This document shows positions 33,674 through 42,980 of a DNA stretch of 64,000 nt, in pieces. The stretch is from Anaerococcus vaginalis. Lineage in GTDB: Bacteria; Bacillota; Clostridia; Tissierellales; Peptoniphilaceae. The first letter of the stretch is position 1; every line of letters begins with the position of its first letter. Location of the stretch: contig JAGZMY010000004.1 of assembly GCA_018363915.1 (NCBI GenBank), positions 98,322 through 162,321 on the forward strand, written 5' to 3'. The translations under genes were made by a program, and so were the position numbers. Below the pieces are notes generated by a model. That model made no database searches. It saw nothing but the letters and a program-made list of their open reading frames with translations, and had not been told where the DNA came from.

Positions 33674-36037
33674 TTATAATTTCCAAATATCTTTTGCATA
33701 TTCAAGAATTGTTCTGTCTGATGAAAAATATCCTGCGTTTGCAATATTTTTTAGGCTCTTTCTTGCCCATGTTAATCTATCGGAATATTCTTTATTTATT
33801 TTTTCGTGTGCTTTTTTGTAATCTTCAAAATCTTTTAAGACAAAATATGTGTCAGCTTTTTCTCCACCTTGTGGATTTATTAGACAATTATAAATATCTA
33901 AAAACATATATGAGTCATTGTCGTTTAGCTCTCCTGATAAAAGTGTATCTACTGCATCTTTGATGTCTTCATTTTTGTAATAAAATTCTTTTGGATTATA
34001 GGAATCATAAATTTCATTTAATTCTTCAACTTTTGCACCGAATAAATAATTATTTTCAACTCCTGCATTTTCAAAAATTTCTATATTTGCTCCATCATAA
34101 GTTCCAAGTGTCAAGGCTCCATTTAGCATAAATTTCATATTGCCTGTTCCTGAAGCTTCTTTTCCTGCTGTTGAAATTTGCTCTGAAATATCTGCTGCTG
34201 GGAAAAGTTTTTCGCCGTAGCTTACCCTATAATTATTTACAAATACTACTTTTATTTTGTCATTTACTTCTTCATCGTTATTTATAACTCTTGCAATTTC
34301 ATTTGCAAGTTTTATTATTGCTTTTGCTCTAAAATATCCTGGTGCTGCTTTTCCTCCAAGAATAAATGTTGTTGGATAGAAATCCATATCAGGATTTTTC
34401 TTTAATTTGTGATATAAATTTATGATGTGAAGAAGGTTTAAATGTTGTCTTTTGTATTCGTGAATTCTTTTTACTTGTATATCAAAAATCGAATTTGGAT
34501 TTATACTTATTCCTTCATTTTCCAAAATATACTTTGCCAACTCTTTTTTATTTTCAAATTTAATTTGATTAATTTCTTCTAGAGTTTTTTCATCGTCTAG
34601 GTATTTTTCTAAGTCTTTTAATTTTGTAAGATCGTATTTCCAATCATCGCTTCCTAATTTTTCTGTGATGAAATTTGATAATTTTATATTTGAATATACT
34701 AGCCATCTTCTTGGTGTTATTCCATTTGTTTTATTATTGAATTTTTCTGGCATTATTTTATACCAATTTTTAAAGGTATCGTCTTTTAAAATTTGTGTGT
34801 GAAGTTTTGCAACTCCATTTACAGACTTACTCATTACTATTGCAAGATTTGCCATTCTCACTTGGTCAAATCTTATAATTCTATAAGGATCGATAGCTTC
34901 TTCTGAAAGTCCTTTTTCTTTAAATTCTTTTACTAAATTTTCATTTAATTTTTTAATTATATCAAAACATCTTGGACATACTTCAAGCATTATATCTTTT
35001 GGCCAAGATTCTAGGGCCTCTTGCAAAACTGTGTGGTTTGTAAAGGCAAATGTATTTTTTGTTATCTCTACTGCCCTTTCAAATTCAATTCCATTTTCAT
35101 CAACTAAAACTCTTATAAGCTCTGGTATAGCAATAATTGGATGGGTGTCATTTAATTGGATTATGTGATATTTTGAAAAATCTTCAAATTGTAAATCGTG
35201 ATCAAAATATCTTTTGTATTTTGAAACCATATCTTGAATTGATGCTGAGCAGAAGAAATATTGTTGTTTTAATCTTAAAACTCTTCCTTCTCTTTGCATG
35301 TCATTTGGATATAAAACTCTGGTTATATCTTCAGCCCTATTTTTTTCTTCAACTGCCTTATCATATTGAAAATTATTAAAATATGAAAAATCAAATTCTT
35401 CAAATGGTTCTGCTTGCCAAAGTCTTAATGTATTTACTTGTTCATTTTCAAAACCTAACATTGGCATATCGTAAGGAACTGCTTTTACAGTTTGGTCTCT
35501 AAACTTTACAATTTTTGAATCAGATTCAACTCTTATTGACCAGCCATCGCCATCTTTTATCCAATGATCGCCACCTTCAACTTGAAAGCCATTTTCTATT
35601 TTTTGTTTGAAAAGTCCTTCTCTATATCTTACTCCGTAGCCATACATATCAAGTTTTTGGGTTGCCGCTGAATCCATAAAACAAGCTGCAAGTCTACCAA
35701 GTCCACCATTTCCAAGAGCAGCATCATCTTCAAAATTTTCTATTGATTCAAAATCAATGTCAATCTCACTTAAAATTTCTTTTACTTCATCATAAATTCC
35801 AAGATTTATTAAATTATTTCCAAGAGATCTTCCTACCAAAAATTCCGCAGAAAAATAATAGGCTTTTCTTGATCTTCTTGTCCTATTTTTGCAATTTCTC
35901 CATTCTTGATTGATAAGCTCCATTATTGTATCGCAAAGAGCAAAATATCTGTCCTTGTCTGAAGTTTCTGCAAAATTTTTTAGTGTAATTCTCTGTAAAT
36001 TTTCGATATAACTTTCCATAAATTTGTTTTTGTTCAT
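33674..36037 (-). CDS. glgP: Glycogen/maltodextrin phosphorylase
   Basis: About 787 residues, normal length. Phosphorolysis of alpha-1,4-glucan to glucose 1-phosphate with a pyridoxal-phosphate cofactor. Landmarks: AALGNGGLGRLAACFMDS near residue 110, HIIQLNDTHPIIAIPELIRV near 293, and the PLP-lysine motif EASGTGNMKFMLNGALTLGT near 640. The ATG at 36037 follows GGAGAG; a longer frame upstream runs toward the neighbouring gene and is not needed. No other glycogen gene is in the window. Confidence 0.96.
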   Translation of the reverse strand: MNKNKFMESYIENLQRITLKNFAETSDKDRYFALCDTIMELINQEWRNCKNRTRRSRKAYYFSAEFLVGRSLGNNLINLGIYDEVKEILSEIDIDFESIENFEDDAALGNGGLGRLAACFMDSAATQKLDMYGYGVRYREGLFKQKIENGFQVEGGDHWIKDGDGWSIRVESDSKIVKFRDQTVKAVPYDMPMLGFENEQVNTLRLWQAEPFEEFDFSYFNNFQYDKAVEEKNRAEDITRVLYPNDMQREGRVLRLKQQYFFCSASIQDMVSKYKRYFDHDLQFEDFSKYHIIQLNDTHPIIAIPELIRVLVDENGIEFERAVEITKNTFAFTNHTVLQEALESWPKDIMLEVCPRCFDIIKKLNENLVKEFKEKGLSEEAIDPYRIIRFDQVRMANLAIVMSKSVNGVAKLHTQILKDDTFKNWYKIMPEKFNNKTNGITPRRWLVYSNIKLSNFITEKLGSDDWKYDLTKLKDLEKYLDDEKTLEEINQIKFENKKELAKYILENEGISINPNSIFDIQVKRIHEYKRQHLNLLHIINLYHKLKKNPDMDFYPTTFILGGKAAPGYFRAKAIIKLANEIARVINNDEEVNDKIKVVFVNNYRVSYGEKLFPAADISEQISTAGKEASGTGNMKFMLNGALTLGTYDGANIEIFENAGVENNYLFGAKVEELNEIYDSYNPKEFYYKNEDIKDAVDTLLSGELNDNDSYMFLDIYNCLINPQGGEKADTYFVLKDFEDYKKAHEKINKEYSDRLTWARKSLKNIANAGYFSSDRTILEYAKDIWKL

Positions 36038-36065
36038 TTTTTCTCTCCTATATTTTTTAATTTTT

Positions 36066-36680
36066 TTATATATTATCTTTTTCAAAATAAATAAAACCAG
36101 TATATGTTCTATTTTGTGTCAAAAATTCTTTTAATGAAATCTTATAAACTTCTCCCCATGATGAGATTGTAAGTTTATAATCATCCTCAAATTTTTCTAT
36201 TTCTGTAATTGTAACTCCATGATGTCTCATCACCTTAATCGACCTACTGACCCAATTAAAAAATATAACTGGCAGATCTTTTTCTATGGCTTGGAAAATA
36301 AAATTTGCAATCTCTTCCATTGATTTTCTTTTTATTGGATTATCTTCTAATATGTGTGATTTTAATTTCAAATGGTAGGATTTTCTAAATTTATTTAATT
36401 TGAAATCCAAAAGCCTTGCCGTTGGCACTCCATAAACTCTTGGTTTTATAATTTGAAAAAACCAATATTGGTAATCATTAAATTGATCTAGGCTAAATTT
36501 TTCATCTTTTCTGTAGAGATATAGGTAAGTGTTTGTAAATGCCGTAACTACACAAGACCTATCCCTATAAAATTTACTCACTCCTACTTCTTTTAAGTCA
36601 TTTTGGTAGCCACCATAGTAAATTTTATTATTTTTAATTACTGGAACAAATTCGCCTTTTTTAGATCTTTTTAATTTCAT
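36066..36680 (-). CDS. Putative papain/C39-like cysteine peptidase fold protein
   Basis: 204 residues, not a family I can name with certainty. The layout resembles C39-like peptidases: an N-terminal region with a candidate nucleophile Cys in DRSCVVTAFTNTYLYLY (residue ~43), a central helical part, and a candidate His in VMRHHGVTITEIEKF (~155) followed by KLTISSWGEVYKISLKEFL, like the His-strand-Asp/Asn end of that fold. No signal peptide, so it would act in the cytosol. It starts 1 bp after the AI-2E-type permease gene. Catalysis is inference. Confidence 0.5.
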   Translation of the reverse strand: MKLKRSKKGEFVPVIKNNKIYYGGYQNDLKEVGVSKFYRDRSCVVTAFTNTYLYLYRKDEKFSLDQFNDYQYWFFQIIKPRVYGVPTARLLDFKLNKFRKSYHLKLKSHILEDNPIKRKSMEEIANFIFQAIEKDLPVIFFNWVSRSIKVMRHHGVTITEIEKFEDDYKLTISSWGEVYKISLKEFLTQNRTYTGFIYFEKDNI

Positions 36681-37877
36681 CTATTTTTCTTCCTTTTTGT
36701 AGTGAACTTTTTCTGATAATTCTTTAATTTCATTTTCTGAAATTTCTTTTTTTGCCAAAGTCTTATCCATTTTTTCATTCATCAAATTGTACAAAATTGA
36801 TGCAATTGGAATTGATACAAGCATACCAACAATTCCAAACAAACTTCCACCAATAGCTATAGATACAATTACCCAAATTGATGGAAGACCTATAGTTTTT
36901 CCAGCCAAAGCCGGATAAATTATTGATCCTTGAACTTGTTGGGCTATTAATAAAAATATTAAAAATACCAAAGACTTAAATGGTGATTCTATAAAAATTA
37001 AAATCATCATTATGACAGTTGCAATAAGTGGTCCAACATAGGGAATAAAATCTGCTATTGCAACCAATATTGCAGCCATAGCCGCAAAAGGAATTTTTAA
37101 AATTAACATACCAACAAAAACCAAAATTCCAAGTATCAAACTAGAAAGAGCTTTGGAATTAATATAAGATGCAAATGAAGAATAAGAAAGACTTGCCACC
37201 TTGTTAATTTCATCAGCAGTACCCCTTTTAAATAAAGAATAAATAATTCTATTAGCTAAAATTTTCAAATCTTTTTTATTAATCAATACAAATACCGAAA
37301 ATATTGTAGCAGCAGCTATGGTTATAATAGTTGATGATACAGAATTTATAATTGAAGTTGTTTTATCAAAAATATTTCCCGCCTCTCCAACAAAATAATC
37401 CTTAACTTGAACCAAGGTTTTATTCCAATCAACACTATTTATATATTTTTGAGCATCATCGGCAAAATCTTTTGTAAATTTATTTTTATTTAATAAATCT
37501 ATCAAATCATCTAAAAATAACGGAAATCTTTCAATAAGAGCAGTTACCGCCTTAGATATTCTTGGAATTAATACATTCAAAAATATTACAATACCCAAAA
37601 TAAATAAAATCCAAGAAGATATAAGTGAAAAAACTGGAACTAACTTTTTTGTCTTTTCTGTTTTAAAAATTTTAGAATACACTTTTCTTTCAAAGAAATT
37701 CATAGGCAAATTAATAATAAAAGCCAGCATAAATCCAATCAAAAAAGGTTGTATTACAGCAATAAATACCGTCAAGCCATTCTTAACATTTTCAATATAC
37801 CAAAATGCAAAAAATACCAAAATAGATATAAGAATAACTTTTAGTAATTGTGAATTCTTTTCATCTAATTTTTTCAT
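36681..37877 (-). CDS. AI-2E family transporter (PerM/YdbI-like permease)
   Basis: 398-residue membrane protein with about eight segments in the typical pattern: a pair near residues 10-60, one near 70-95, a soluble middle part (100-160), and a C-terminal bundle with VAIADFIPYVGPLIATVIMM near 272 and GKTIGLPSIWVIVSIAIGGS near 335. Family members are credited with autoinducer-2 export or ion antiport; sequence alone does not choose. It is first in a three-gene run with the cysteine-peptidase-like gene and glgP. Confidence 0.9.
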   Translation of the reverse strand: MKKLDEKNSQLLKVILISILVFFAFWYIENVKNGLTVFIAVIQPFLIGFMLAFIINLPMNFFERKVYSKIFKTEKTKKLVPVFSLISSWILFILGIVIFLNVLIPRISKAVTALIERFPLFLDDLIDLLNKNKFTKDFADDAQKYINSVDWNKTLVQVKDYFVGEAGNIFDKTTSIINSVSSTIITIAAATIFSVFVLINKKDLKILANRIIYSLFKRGTADEINKVASLSYSSFASYINSKALSSLILGILVFVGMLILKIPFAAMAAILVAIADFIPYVGPLIATVIMMILIFIESPFKSLVFLIFLLIAQQVQGSIIYPALAGKTIGLPSIWVIVSIAIGGSLFGIVGMLVSIPIASILYNLMNEKMDKTLAKKEISENEIKELSEKVHYKKEEK

Positions 37878-37953
37878 TAAAGTTTCCCTTCTCCCTATTA
37901 ATCATTTACCTATATTCTACCATAGAAATTTTTCATCTTCCATTTTATAATAA

Positions 37954-37975
37954 TGATATAATAAGCTTGAGGTGG
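37954..37975 (+). promoter_or_regulatory. Extended -10 promoter and ribosome site of thiN
   Basis: TGATATAAT (37954-37962) with no clear -35, then GAGGTGG at 37969-37975, four bases before the ATG. The leader is very short. Confidence 0.55.
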
Positions 37976-37978
37976 ATT

Positions 37979-38602
37979 ATGAAAAAATGTTATATATTTG
38001 CCGGCGGAGATTTCGACGGATTTTTTGATAAAATAGAAAAAGATGACTATGTAATAGGAGCAGATAAAGGCTATACATATATAGAAAAAATCGGAATAAA
38101 AATAGATACAATAATCGGAGATTTCGATTCAGCACAACAACCAGATTTTGAAAATAAAATTACACTAAAACCCGAAAAAGACGAAACCGATTTGTACGCT
38201 GCAATAAATTTTGCAATAAAAAAAGGCTACAAAAAAATAATTGTCTATGGAGGACTTGGAGGAAGAATTTCCCACACAATAGCAAATATAAAAATAATGG
38301 AAGAATTTAAAAAAAAAGGAATTGATATAGAATTAAAAAATAAAAATCAAAAATTATTTGTAATAGATAAAAATTTTGAAGAAAAAAAACAAATAGAAAA
38401 CACCTACATTTCCATTTTTGCCCTTACAGAAAAAATAGAAAATTTAAATTTAATAAATTTAAAATATGAACTAAAAAATTTCACCCTAAAAAACGACATG
38501 CACCTAGGCGTATCAAACGAGCCAATAGGAAAAGAATTTAAAATAGAATTTGATAAGGGAATGATTCTTGTAATTTATGAAAACAAAAATGTATATAAAT
38601 AA
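37979..38602 (+). CDS. thiN: Thiamine pyrophosphokinase
   Basis: About 207 residues. Transfers pyrophosphate from ATP to thiamine, giving the cofactor. Motifs: YIFAGGDFDGFFDK at the start, VIGADKGYTYIEKIGIK near residue 25, IIGDFDSAQQPDF near 46, DETDLYAAINFAIKKGYK near 69 and VYGGLGGRISHTIANI near 90. The ATG at 37979 was chosen for GAGGTGG and the family N-terminus. It stands alone on the plus strand between minus-strand genes. With the MTH1187 protein it marks thiamine salvage. Confidence 0.94.
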   Translation: MKKCYIFAGGDFDGFFDKIEKDDYVIGADKGYTYIEKIGIKIDTIIGDFDSAQQPDFENKITLKPEKDETDLYAAINFAIKKGYKKIIVYGGLGGRISHTIANIKIMEEFKKKGIDIELKNKNQKLFVIDKNFEEKKQIENTYISIFALTEKIENLNLINLKYELKNFTLKNDMHLGVSNEPIGKEFKIEFDKGMILVIYENKNVYK

Positions 38603-38624
38603 GGCAGGATTTCCTGCCTTATTT
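38597..38624 (+). terminator. Bidirectional terminator shared by thiN and the ArsC-like gene
   Basis: 13-bp perfect inverted repeat AAATAAGGCAGGA and complement with a 2-nt centre. It contains the stop codons of both convergent genes. Confidence 0.85.
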
Positions 38625-38972
38625 ATCAAAATATTTCTCTATATTTAATCTACCAACTACAACATCATCGCCGTAAACTAAAATTGGTCTTTTTAATAAC
38701 ATTCCATCTGATGCCAATAAATCTAATTTTTCATCTTCTGTCATATCTTTTAATTTATCTTTTAAATTCAACTTCCTATAAATTTGTCCAGATGTGTTAA
38801 AAAATTTCTTTATATCTAAACCACTTTTTTCATACAATTTTTTTATTTGATCTTTTTCTGGCTTTTCTTCTTTTACATCTTGAAATTTATAATCAATTTT
38901 CTTTTCTTCCAAAAATTTCTCAGTTTTTTTGCAAGTTGAACAAGATTTATATCCTATTAATAATGCTTTCAT
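38619..38972 (-). CDS. ArsC/Spx-family protein
   Basis: 117-residue thioredoxin-fold protein of the Spx/MgsR/ArsC superfamily. N-terminal CSTC redox pair (residues 11-14, GYKSCSTCKKTEKFLEE), middle LDIKKFFNTSGQIYRKL, then MLLKRPILVYGDDVVVGRL with the cis-Pro. True Spx regulators usually have CxxC plus RNA-polymerase contacts that I cannot confirm; the YusI-like reductase branch fits as well. Role in arsenate reduction or disulfide stress is open. Confidence 0.88.
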   Translation of the reverse strand: MKALLIGYKSCSTCKKTEKFLEEKKIDYKFQDVKEEKPEKDQIKKLYEKSGLDIKKFFNTSGQIYRKLNLKDKLKDMTEDEKLDLLASDGMLLKRPILVYGDDVVVGRLNIEKYFDK

Positions 38973-38997
38973 ATTTTTCTCCTTAAATTAATCTTTA

Positions 38998-39025
38998 AAA
39001 AAGAGGTTGACCTTGCAACCCCTTT
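38998..39025 (-). terminator. Terminator after the Asp23 cluster
   Basis: Minus-strand stem AAAGGGGTTG / CAACCTCTTT with a 6-nt loop and T-run, 7 bp past the asp23 stop. Confidence 0.75.
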
Positions 39026-39031
39026 ATTTTT

Positions 39032-39475
39032 TTATTTTCTATCGTCGTTATCTGATTTTTTAGACTTGTATTCTTCTCTTGTCATAACATCAACTACATC
39101 AACATTTACTGTTACAACATCAAGTCCTGTCATTTGCTTTACATTTTCTTTTACAACTTTTTTGATATTTTCAAAAATTTGTGGAGCAGATTTTCCATAT
39201 TCTAAGATTATTTGCATATTTACTTTTGCTTCTTTTTGTCCAACTTCAACATCTACTCCTGATGTATCTTGTTCACTTGATGATTGGAAAACTGATGAAA
39301 CTGAATCAAAAAAACTTGCCTTCATATCCAAAATTCCATCAACTTTATTTACTGCAATTCTAGAAATTTTTGCTACAACCTTATCAGCAATTGTTAATTT
39401 TGAAACTTCTTTTTCGATTTCTTGATCCTCTTCGATTCCTTTTTCGTAATCTTTGTCAAATGTTTTTTCTGTCAT
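39032..39475 (-). CDS. Asp23/Gls24 family envelope-stress protein
   Basis: 147 residues; Asp23 domain with LTIADKVVAKISRIAVNKVDGI near residue 27, VEVGQKEAKVNMQIILEYG near 76 and the end TGLDVVTVNVDVVDV. In staphylococci, Asp23 coats the inner membrane, anchored by AmaP. Here the three genes amaP, DUF2273-like and asp23 run in that order with 8- and 18-bp gaps, preserving the known cluster. Acidic N-terminus, no signal peptide. Confidence 0.94.
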   Translation of the reverse strand: MTEKTFDKDYEKGIEEDQEIEKEVSKLTIADKVVAKISRIAVNKVDGILDMKASFFDSVSSVFQSSSEQDTSGVDVEVGQKEAKVNMQIILEYGKSAPQIFENIKKVVKENVKQMTGLDVVTVNVDVVDVMTREEYKSKKSDNDDRK

Positions 39476-39493
39476 AATTTTCCCCTATCTTTT

Positions 39494-39799
39494 TTATTGA
39501 AATTTTTTTAATAAGCTAATTACAAATCCTATCACTTTAGGATCTTTGTCGAGCCATCCGCCCAAGCAATAACAAAATCCTAGCACAATCCAAATACCAA
39601 CAGTTCTAAAAAATCCAAAATCGAATAGCGAACCTATTGTTGCAATTCCCAAAATCAAAGAAATTATTTTGTGCTTATTTTTTTCTTTAAATTCTTTGCA
39701 TTCTTTTTCTTTTTTCTCTTTTATATCAAGTTTTCTCATTTCTACATCATAGGCGGTTACTTGTTTTTCTAAATCTAATTTTGCTTTTTCTTTTTCCAT
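39494..39799 (-). CDS. DUF2273-like small membrane protein with charged N-terminal extension
   Basis: 101 residues. The C-terminal ~60 match the small DUF2273 proteins found in Asp23 clusters: two hydrophobic segments (SLILGIATIGSLFDFGFF and TVGIWIVLGFCYCLGGWLD). The first ~43 residues are a Lys/Glu-rich coiled coil not usual for this family, which may help recruit Asp23. Function is only known by association. Confidence 0.75.
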   Translation of the reverse strand: MEKEKAKLDLEKQVTAYDVEMRKLDIKEKKEKECKEFKEKNKHKIISLILGIATIGSLFDFGFFRTVGIWIVLGFCYCLGGWLDKDPKVIGFVISLLKKFQ

Positions 39800-39807
39800 A
39801 ATACCAC

Positions 39808-40347
39808 CTACCTAAGTTCTCTTTCTTGACTTTTGTGAGCTTTATTTAATTGAACATGGGCATTTGCATTTTCAAGTCCTGTAAGCATTCTAAGTCCCAT
39901 TTCAACTTCAGCTTGAATTTTTCTACCTAAATCCTCAAAGTCCCTATCTCCAAAAACGTCACATTTAATTTTTGCTTCTACAGTTTCGCCTTTTATTATT
40001 TTAACTTTTGAATCGGTAAGTTCTGTTCCCATAAATTTATTTACTGCAGAATTTACTGCTGAATCCAAGGAATTTCTTGTAATAAAAATATCGCCTGTAT
40101 TATCTTCTACTAGATATTCACGCTTATCATTTTGATTTGCTATAATATCTATCAAAAGAATAATTGCAAAAACCAAAATTGCTATAGCAACTCCGAGAAG
40201 TACGTATCTGTAATTTTGTATTTCTAAATATGATAATAAATCATGCCTTACTCCATCGTCTGCGAGAGCAAGTGTTCCAAGTATGGCAGAAATTATTATC
40301 AAAGCTATGGTCATTATTGACCACAAAAATTTTTTAAATCCTCCCAT
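39808..40347 (-). CDS. amaP: Alkaline-shock membrane anchor protein AmaP
   Basis: 179 residues: two N-terminal membrane segments (about 8-27 and 50-70) followed by an Asp23-like cytosolic domain (ITRNSLDSAVNSAVNKFM, then KIKCDVFGDRDFEDLGRKIQ). This is the usual membrane anchor for Asp23. First gene of the cluster; AAGGAGG lies before the ATG. Confidence 0.9.
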   Translation of the reverse strand: MGGFKKFLWSIMTIALIIISAILGTLALADDGVRHDLLSYLEIQNYRYVLLGVAIAILVFAIILLIDIIANQNDKREYLVEDNTGDIFITRNSLDSAVNSAVNKFMGTELTDSKVKIIKGETVEAKIKCDVFGDRDFEDLGRKIQAEVEMGLRMLTGLENANAHVQLNKAHKSQERELR

Positions 40348-40401
40348 AAAGCCTCCTTATTTATAAGTTACCCATGCTTTGGCTTTTGAAACAAAACTTT
40401 T

Positions 40402-42324
40402 TTAGTCATCTTCTAATTCCAAAGATAATTCTAACCACCTATCTTGGTATCTTTGTTTCTTTTCTTCAAGGTTTTTTATCTTAGCAAAAGTTTCTATGAC
40501 TTTTTTTTCATCATCATAAAAACCTTCTTTGAGGCTTTCTTCTGTAAGTTTATGGATTTTTGCATCAATTGTATTGGATTCTTTTTCTAATTTTTCTATT
40601 TTTTCTTTTATTTTTTTTACTTCAAGCCTTTTAAGTTTTTTCTTTTTTTCTTCTTTTTTAATTTGAGTTTGAGTCATTATTGGCTTTTTTTCATCTTCTA
40701 ATGATTCTTCTTTTAATTTTTCTACATAATAATCGTAATTACCCAAATACTCTTTTATATAATCCTTGTGCATATCAAGAATTTTTACGGCAATTTTATT
40801 TAAAAAATACCTGTCGTGGCTTATTACAAGAACTGTTCCTTCATAAGCAATAAGTGCATCTTCAAGGGCTTCTTTTGAATCTATATCAAGATGGTTGGTT
40901 GGCTCATCCATCAAAATAAAATTACAATCTGAAAGCATAAGTTTTAAAAGAGAAATTCTTGCTCTTTGTCCTCCAGATAATTCATTTATTGGTTTATCAA
41001 CTTCATCTTGATAAAACATTATTTTTGCAAGATATGATCTAATTTCATAATTTGTAAGATCGGGATAGGCTTCTCTTATTTCTTCAAATAAAGTGTTTTC
41101 TGTATTTAAGGATTTTTGTTCTTGGTCAAAATATCCAACTTTTACGCTAGAGCCTAATTTTATTTCTCCATCGTCTTTTCTTTCTTGGTTTAAAATAATT
41201 TTAAAAAGAGTAGTTTTGCCTACACCATTTTCTCCAATTATTGCCACCCTATCGTTTCTATAGATATTAAAAGAAATATCTTCAAAAATATCCTTATCGT
41301 AGGATTTTTTTAATTTATCTACACTTAATACATCAACTCCCGAAATTATTCTTGGAGTAAATCTTATATTTATGGATTCATTTAAGTTATCAGGCTTTTC
41401 TACCCTTTCCATTTTATCCAAAAGTTTTTGTCTTGATCTTGATTGAGAAATTCCTCTTTTTCTTTTTGAACCGCCAAGATTTTTTAACCTATCAATTATT
41501 TCTTCTTGCCTTTTGATTTCTTTTTGCTGAGTTTTGTAAAGATGGCTTTGGACTTTCAAATCTTTTTTTCTTTGAGCCATAAATGTTGTATAATCTCCAT
41601 CATAAATTTTTAGTCCACCATTTTCCATCAAAAATATTTTTGAAACTGTTGCATCCAAAAAATATCTATCGTGGCTAATAACTATAACTGATCCCTTAAA
41701 ATTTTTTACAAAATTTTCCAAAAAATTAATCGCCTTTATGTCAAGGTGATTAGTCGGTTCGTCTAATAAAATTAGGTCAGGTTTTTCCAATAAAAGACAG
41801 GCAAGTTCAACCCTTGCCTTTTGTCCTCCTGATAAAAGCGAAATTTCTTTTGAAAAATCTTCTTCGCTAAAGCCCATTCCTATAAGTACGCCTCTTATTT
41901 CCGACTTATAGGAATAGCCATTTTGTTTTTCAAATTCTTCGCTTTTTTTTGCATATTCAATCATTATTTCATTGAGCTTATCTGGATTTTTTTCCTCGCT
42001 CATTTTTATTTCAAGATCTCTAATATTTTCTTCTAGTTTTATAAGATCTTTAAAAACTTCCAAGCAATAATCATATATACTTTTATCTGACATAAGTCCT
42101 AATTGTTGTTTCAAATAACCAAGGCTTATATCGTTTGGTATATGAATTTTTCCAAAATCTTTGGAAATTTCTCCTGTCAATATATTAAATAGTGTAGACT
42201 TTCCAGAACCATTATTTCCTATTAAACCAATTTTATCTCCCTTATTTATCGTAAATGATACGTTTGAAAATACGTCTTGGGTTGGATAGGATTTTTCTAA
42301 ATTTGATACTGACGCTACAATCAT
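40402..42324 (-). CDS. ABC-F family ribosome-associated ATPase (YdiF-like)
   Basis: 640 residues with two ABC domains and no membrane part. First domain: Walker A GLIGNNGSGKSTLFNIL near 34, signature LLSGGQKARVELA near 162, Walker B LILLDEPTNHLD. Second: IGENGVGKTTLFKIIL near 366, ELSGGQRARISLLKLML and LMDEPTNHLDID. A P-site interaction linker lies between them and a Lys/Glu coiled coil ends the protein. ABC-F proteins act on stalled ribosomes; some give antibiotic resistance, but the rex neighbourhood matches the housekeeping YdiF branch of Bacillus. Six bases after rex. Confidence 0.93.
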   Translation of the reverse strand: MIVASVSNLEKSYPTQDVFSNVSFTINKGDKIGLIGNNGSGKSTLFNILTGEISKDFGKIHIPNDISLGYLKQQLGLMSDKSIYDYCLEVFKDLIKLEENIRDLEIKMSEEKNPDKLNEIMIEYAKKSEEFEKQNGYSYKSEIRGVLIGMGFSEEDFSKEISLLSGGQKARVELACLLLEKPDLILLDEPTNHLDIKAINFLENFVKNFKGSVIVISHDRYFLDATVSKIFLMENGGLKIYDGDYTTFMAQRKKDLKVQSHLYKTQQKEIKRQEEIIDRLKNLGGSKRKRGISQSRSRQKLLDKMERVEKPDNLNESINIRFTPRIISGVDVLSVDKLKKSYDKDIFEDISFNIYRNDRVAIIGENGVGKTTLFKIILNQERKDDGEIKLGSSVKVGYFDQEQKSLNTENTLFEEIREAYPDLTNYEIRSYLAKIMFYQDEVDKPINELSGGQRARISLLKLMLSDCNFILMDEPTNHLDIDSKEALEDALIAYEGTVLVISHDRYFLNKIAVKILDMHKDYIKEYLGNYDYYVEKLKEESLEDEKKPIMTQTQIKKEEKKKKLKRLEVKKIKEKIEKLEKESNTIDAKIHKLTEESLKEGFYDDEKKVIETFAKIKNLEEKKQRYQDRWLELSLELEDD

Positions 42325-42330
42325 AATTTT

Positions 42331-42969
42331 TTAGAAAATGAAATCTTCTGGTGTGTTGATAAAATATGTTAGGGTAAATAATGATTCATCTAGATGAACA
42401 TTTTCTATTACCACATTATTTTTTGTTTTTAAATCAACCGGTGCGAAGTTCCAAATTCCTTTTATTCCTCCTTCACAAAGAATATCACAAACTTCTTGGG
42501 CACCATCTTTTGGCGTTGTGATAATTCCTATATCTATTTCATTTTTTTCTAAATATTCTTTTAAATCATCTGTTGACAAAACTTTTAATTTTTCTGTTGA
42601 AACTTCTTCATTGTTTTTGTCAAATACTGCTTTTACATTGTAGTCTAAAGTTTTAAAACCTGAGTATTGGAAAAGAGCATGGCCAATATTTCCAAAACCG
42701 ATTATTATCATAGAATATTCTTTGTTTACTCCAATAATTTTTGCAAGCTCTTGCATTAATTCTTTTACATTATAACCATAACCTTGTTGACCAAAGCAGC
42801 CATAGTGATTTAAGTCTTGTCTAATTTGGCTTGCTGTTAAGCCTGTGATTTGTGAAAGCTCTTTTGATGAAACTCTTACAATACCTTTTTCATTAATTGC
42901 TTCTAAATACCTATAATATTTTGGTAACCTTTTTATTACTGATAAAGAAACGTTTGACCCTTTTTTCAT
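42331..42969 (-). CDS. rex: Redox-sensing transcriptional repressor Rex
   Basis: 212 residues: N-terminal winged helix (RLPKYYRYLEAINEKGI, then SSKELSQITGLTASQIRQDL) and a Rossmann NAD(H) domain with IIIGFGNIGHALFQYSGF near residue 88. Rex senses the NADH/NAD ratio and represses fermentation and reductive genes. Its operators (TTGTTAA-N4-TTAACAA type) were not found intact in this window. It is in the operon typA, a small membrane protein gene, rex, ABC-F. Confidence 0.96.
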   Translation of the reverse strand: MKKGSNVSLSVIKRLPKYYRYLEAINEKGIVRVSSKELSQITGLTASQIRQDLNHYGCFGQQGYGYNVKELMQELAKIIGVNKEYSMIIIGFGNIGHALFQYSGFKTLDYNVKAVFDKNNEEVSTEKLKVLSTDDLKEYLEKNEIDIGIITTPKDGAQEVCDILCEGGIKGIWNFAPVDLKTKNNVVIENVHLDESLFTLTYFINTPEDFIF

Positions 42970-42980
42970 AACAACCTCCG

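Noticed and set aside
36038..36085. 16-residue N-terminal extension of glycogen phosphorylase
   Set aside because: Lys-rich, reaches into the preceding gene's end, no ribosome site; ATG 36037 follows GGAGAG.
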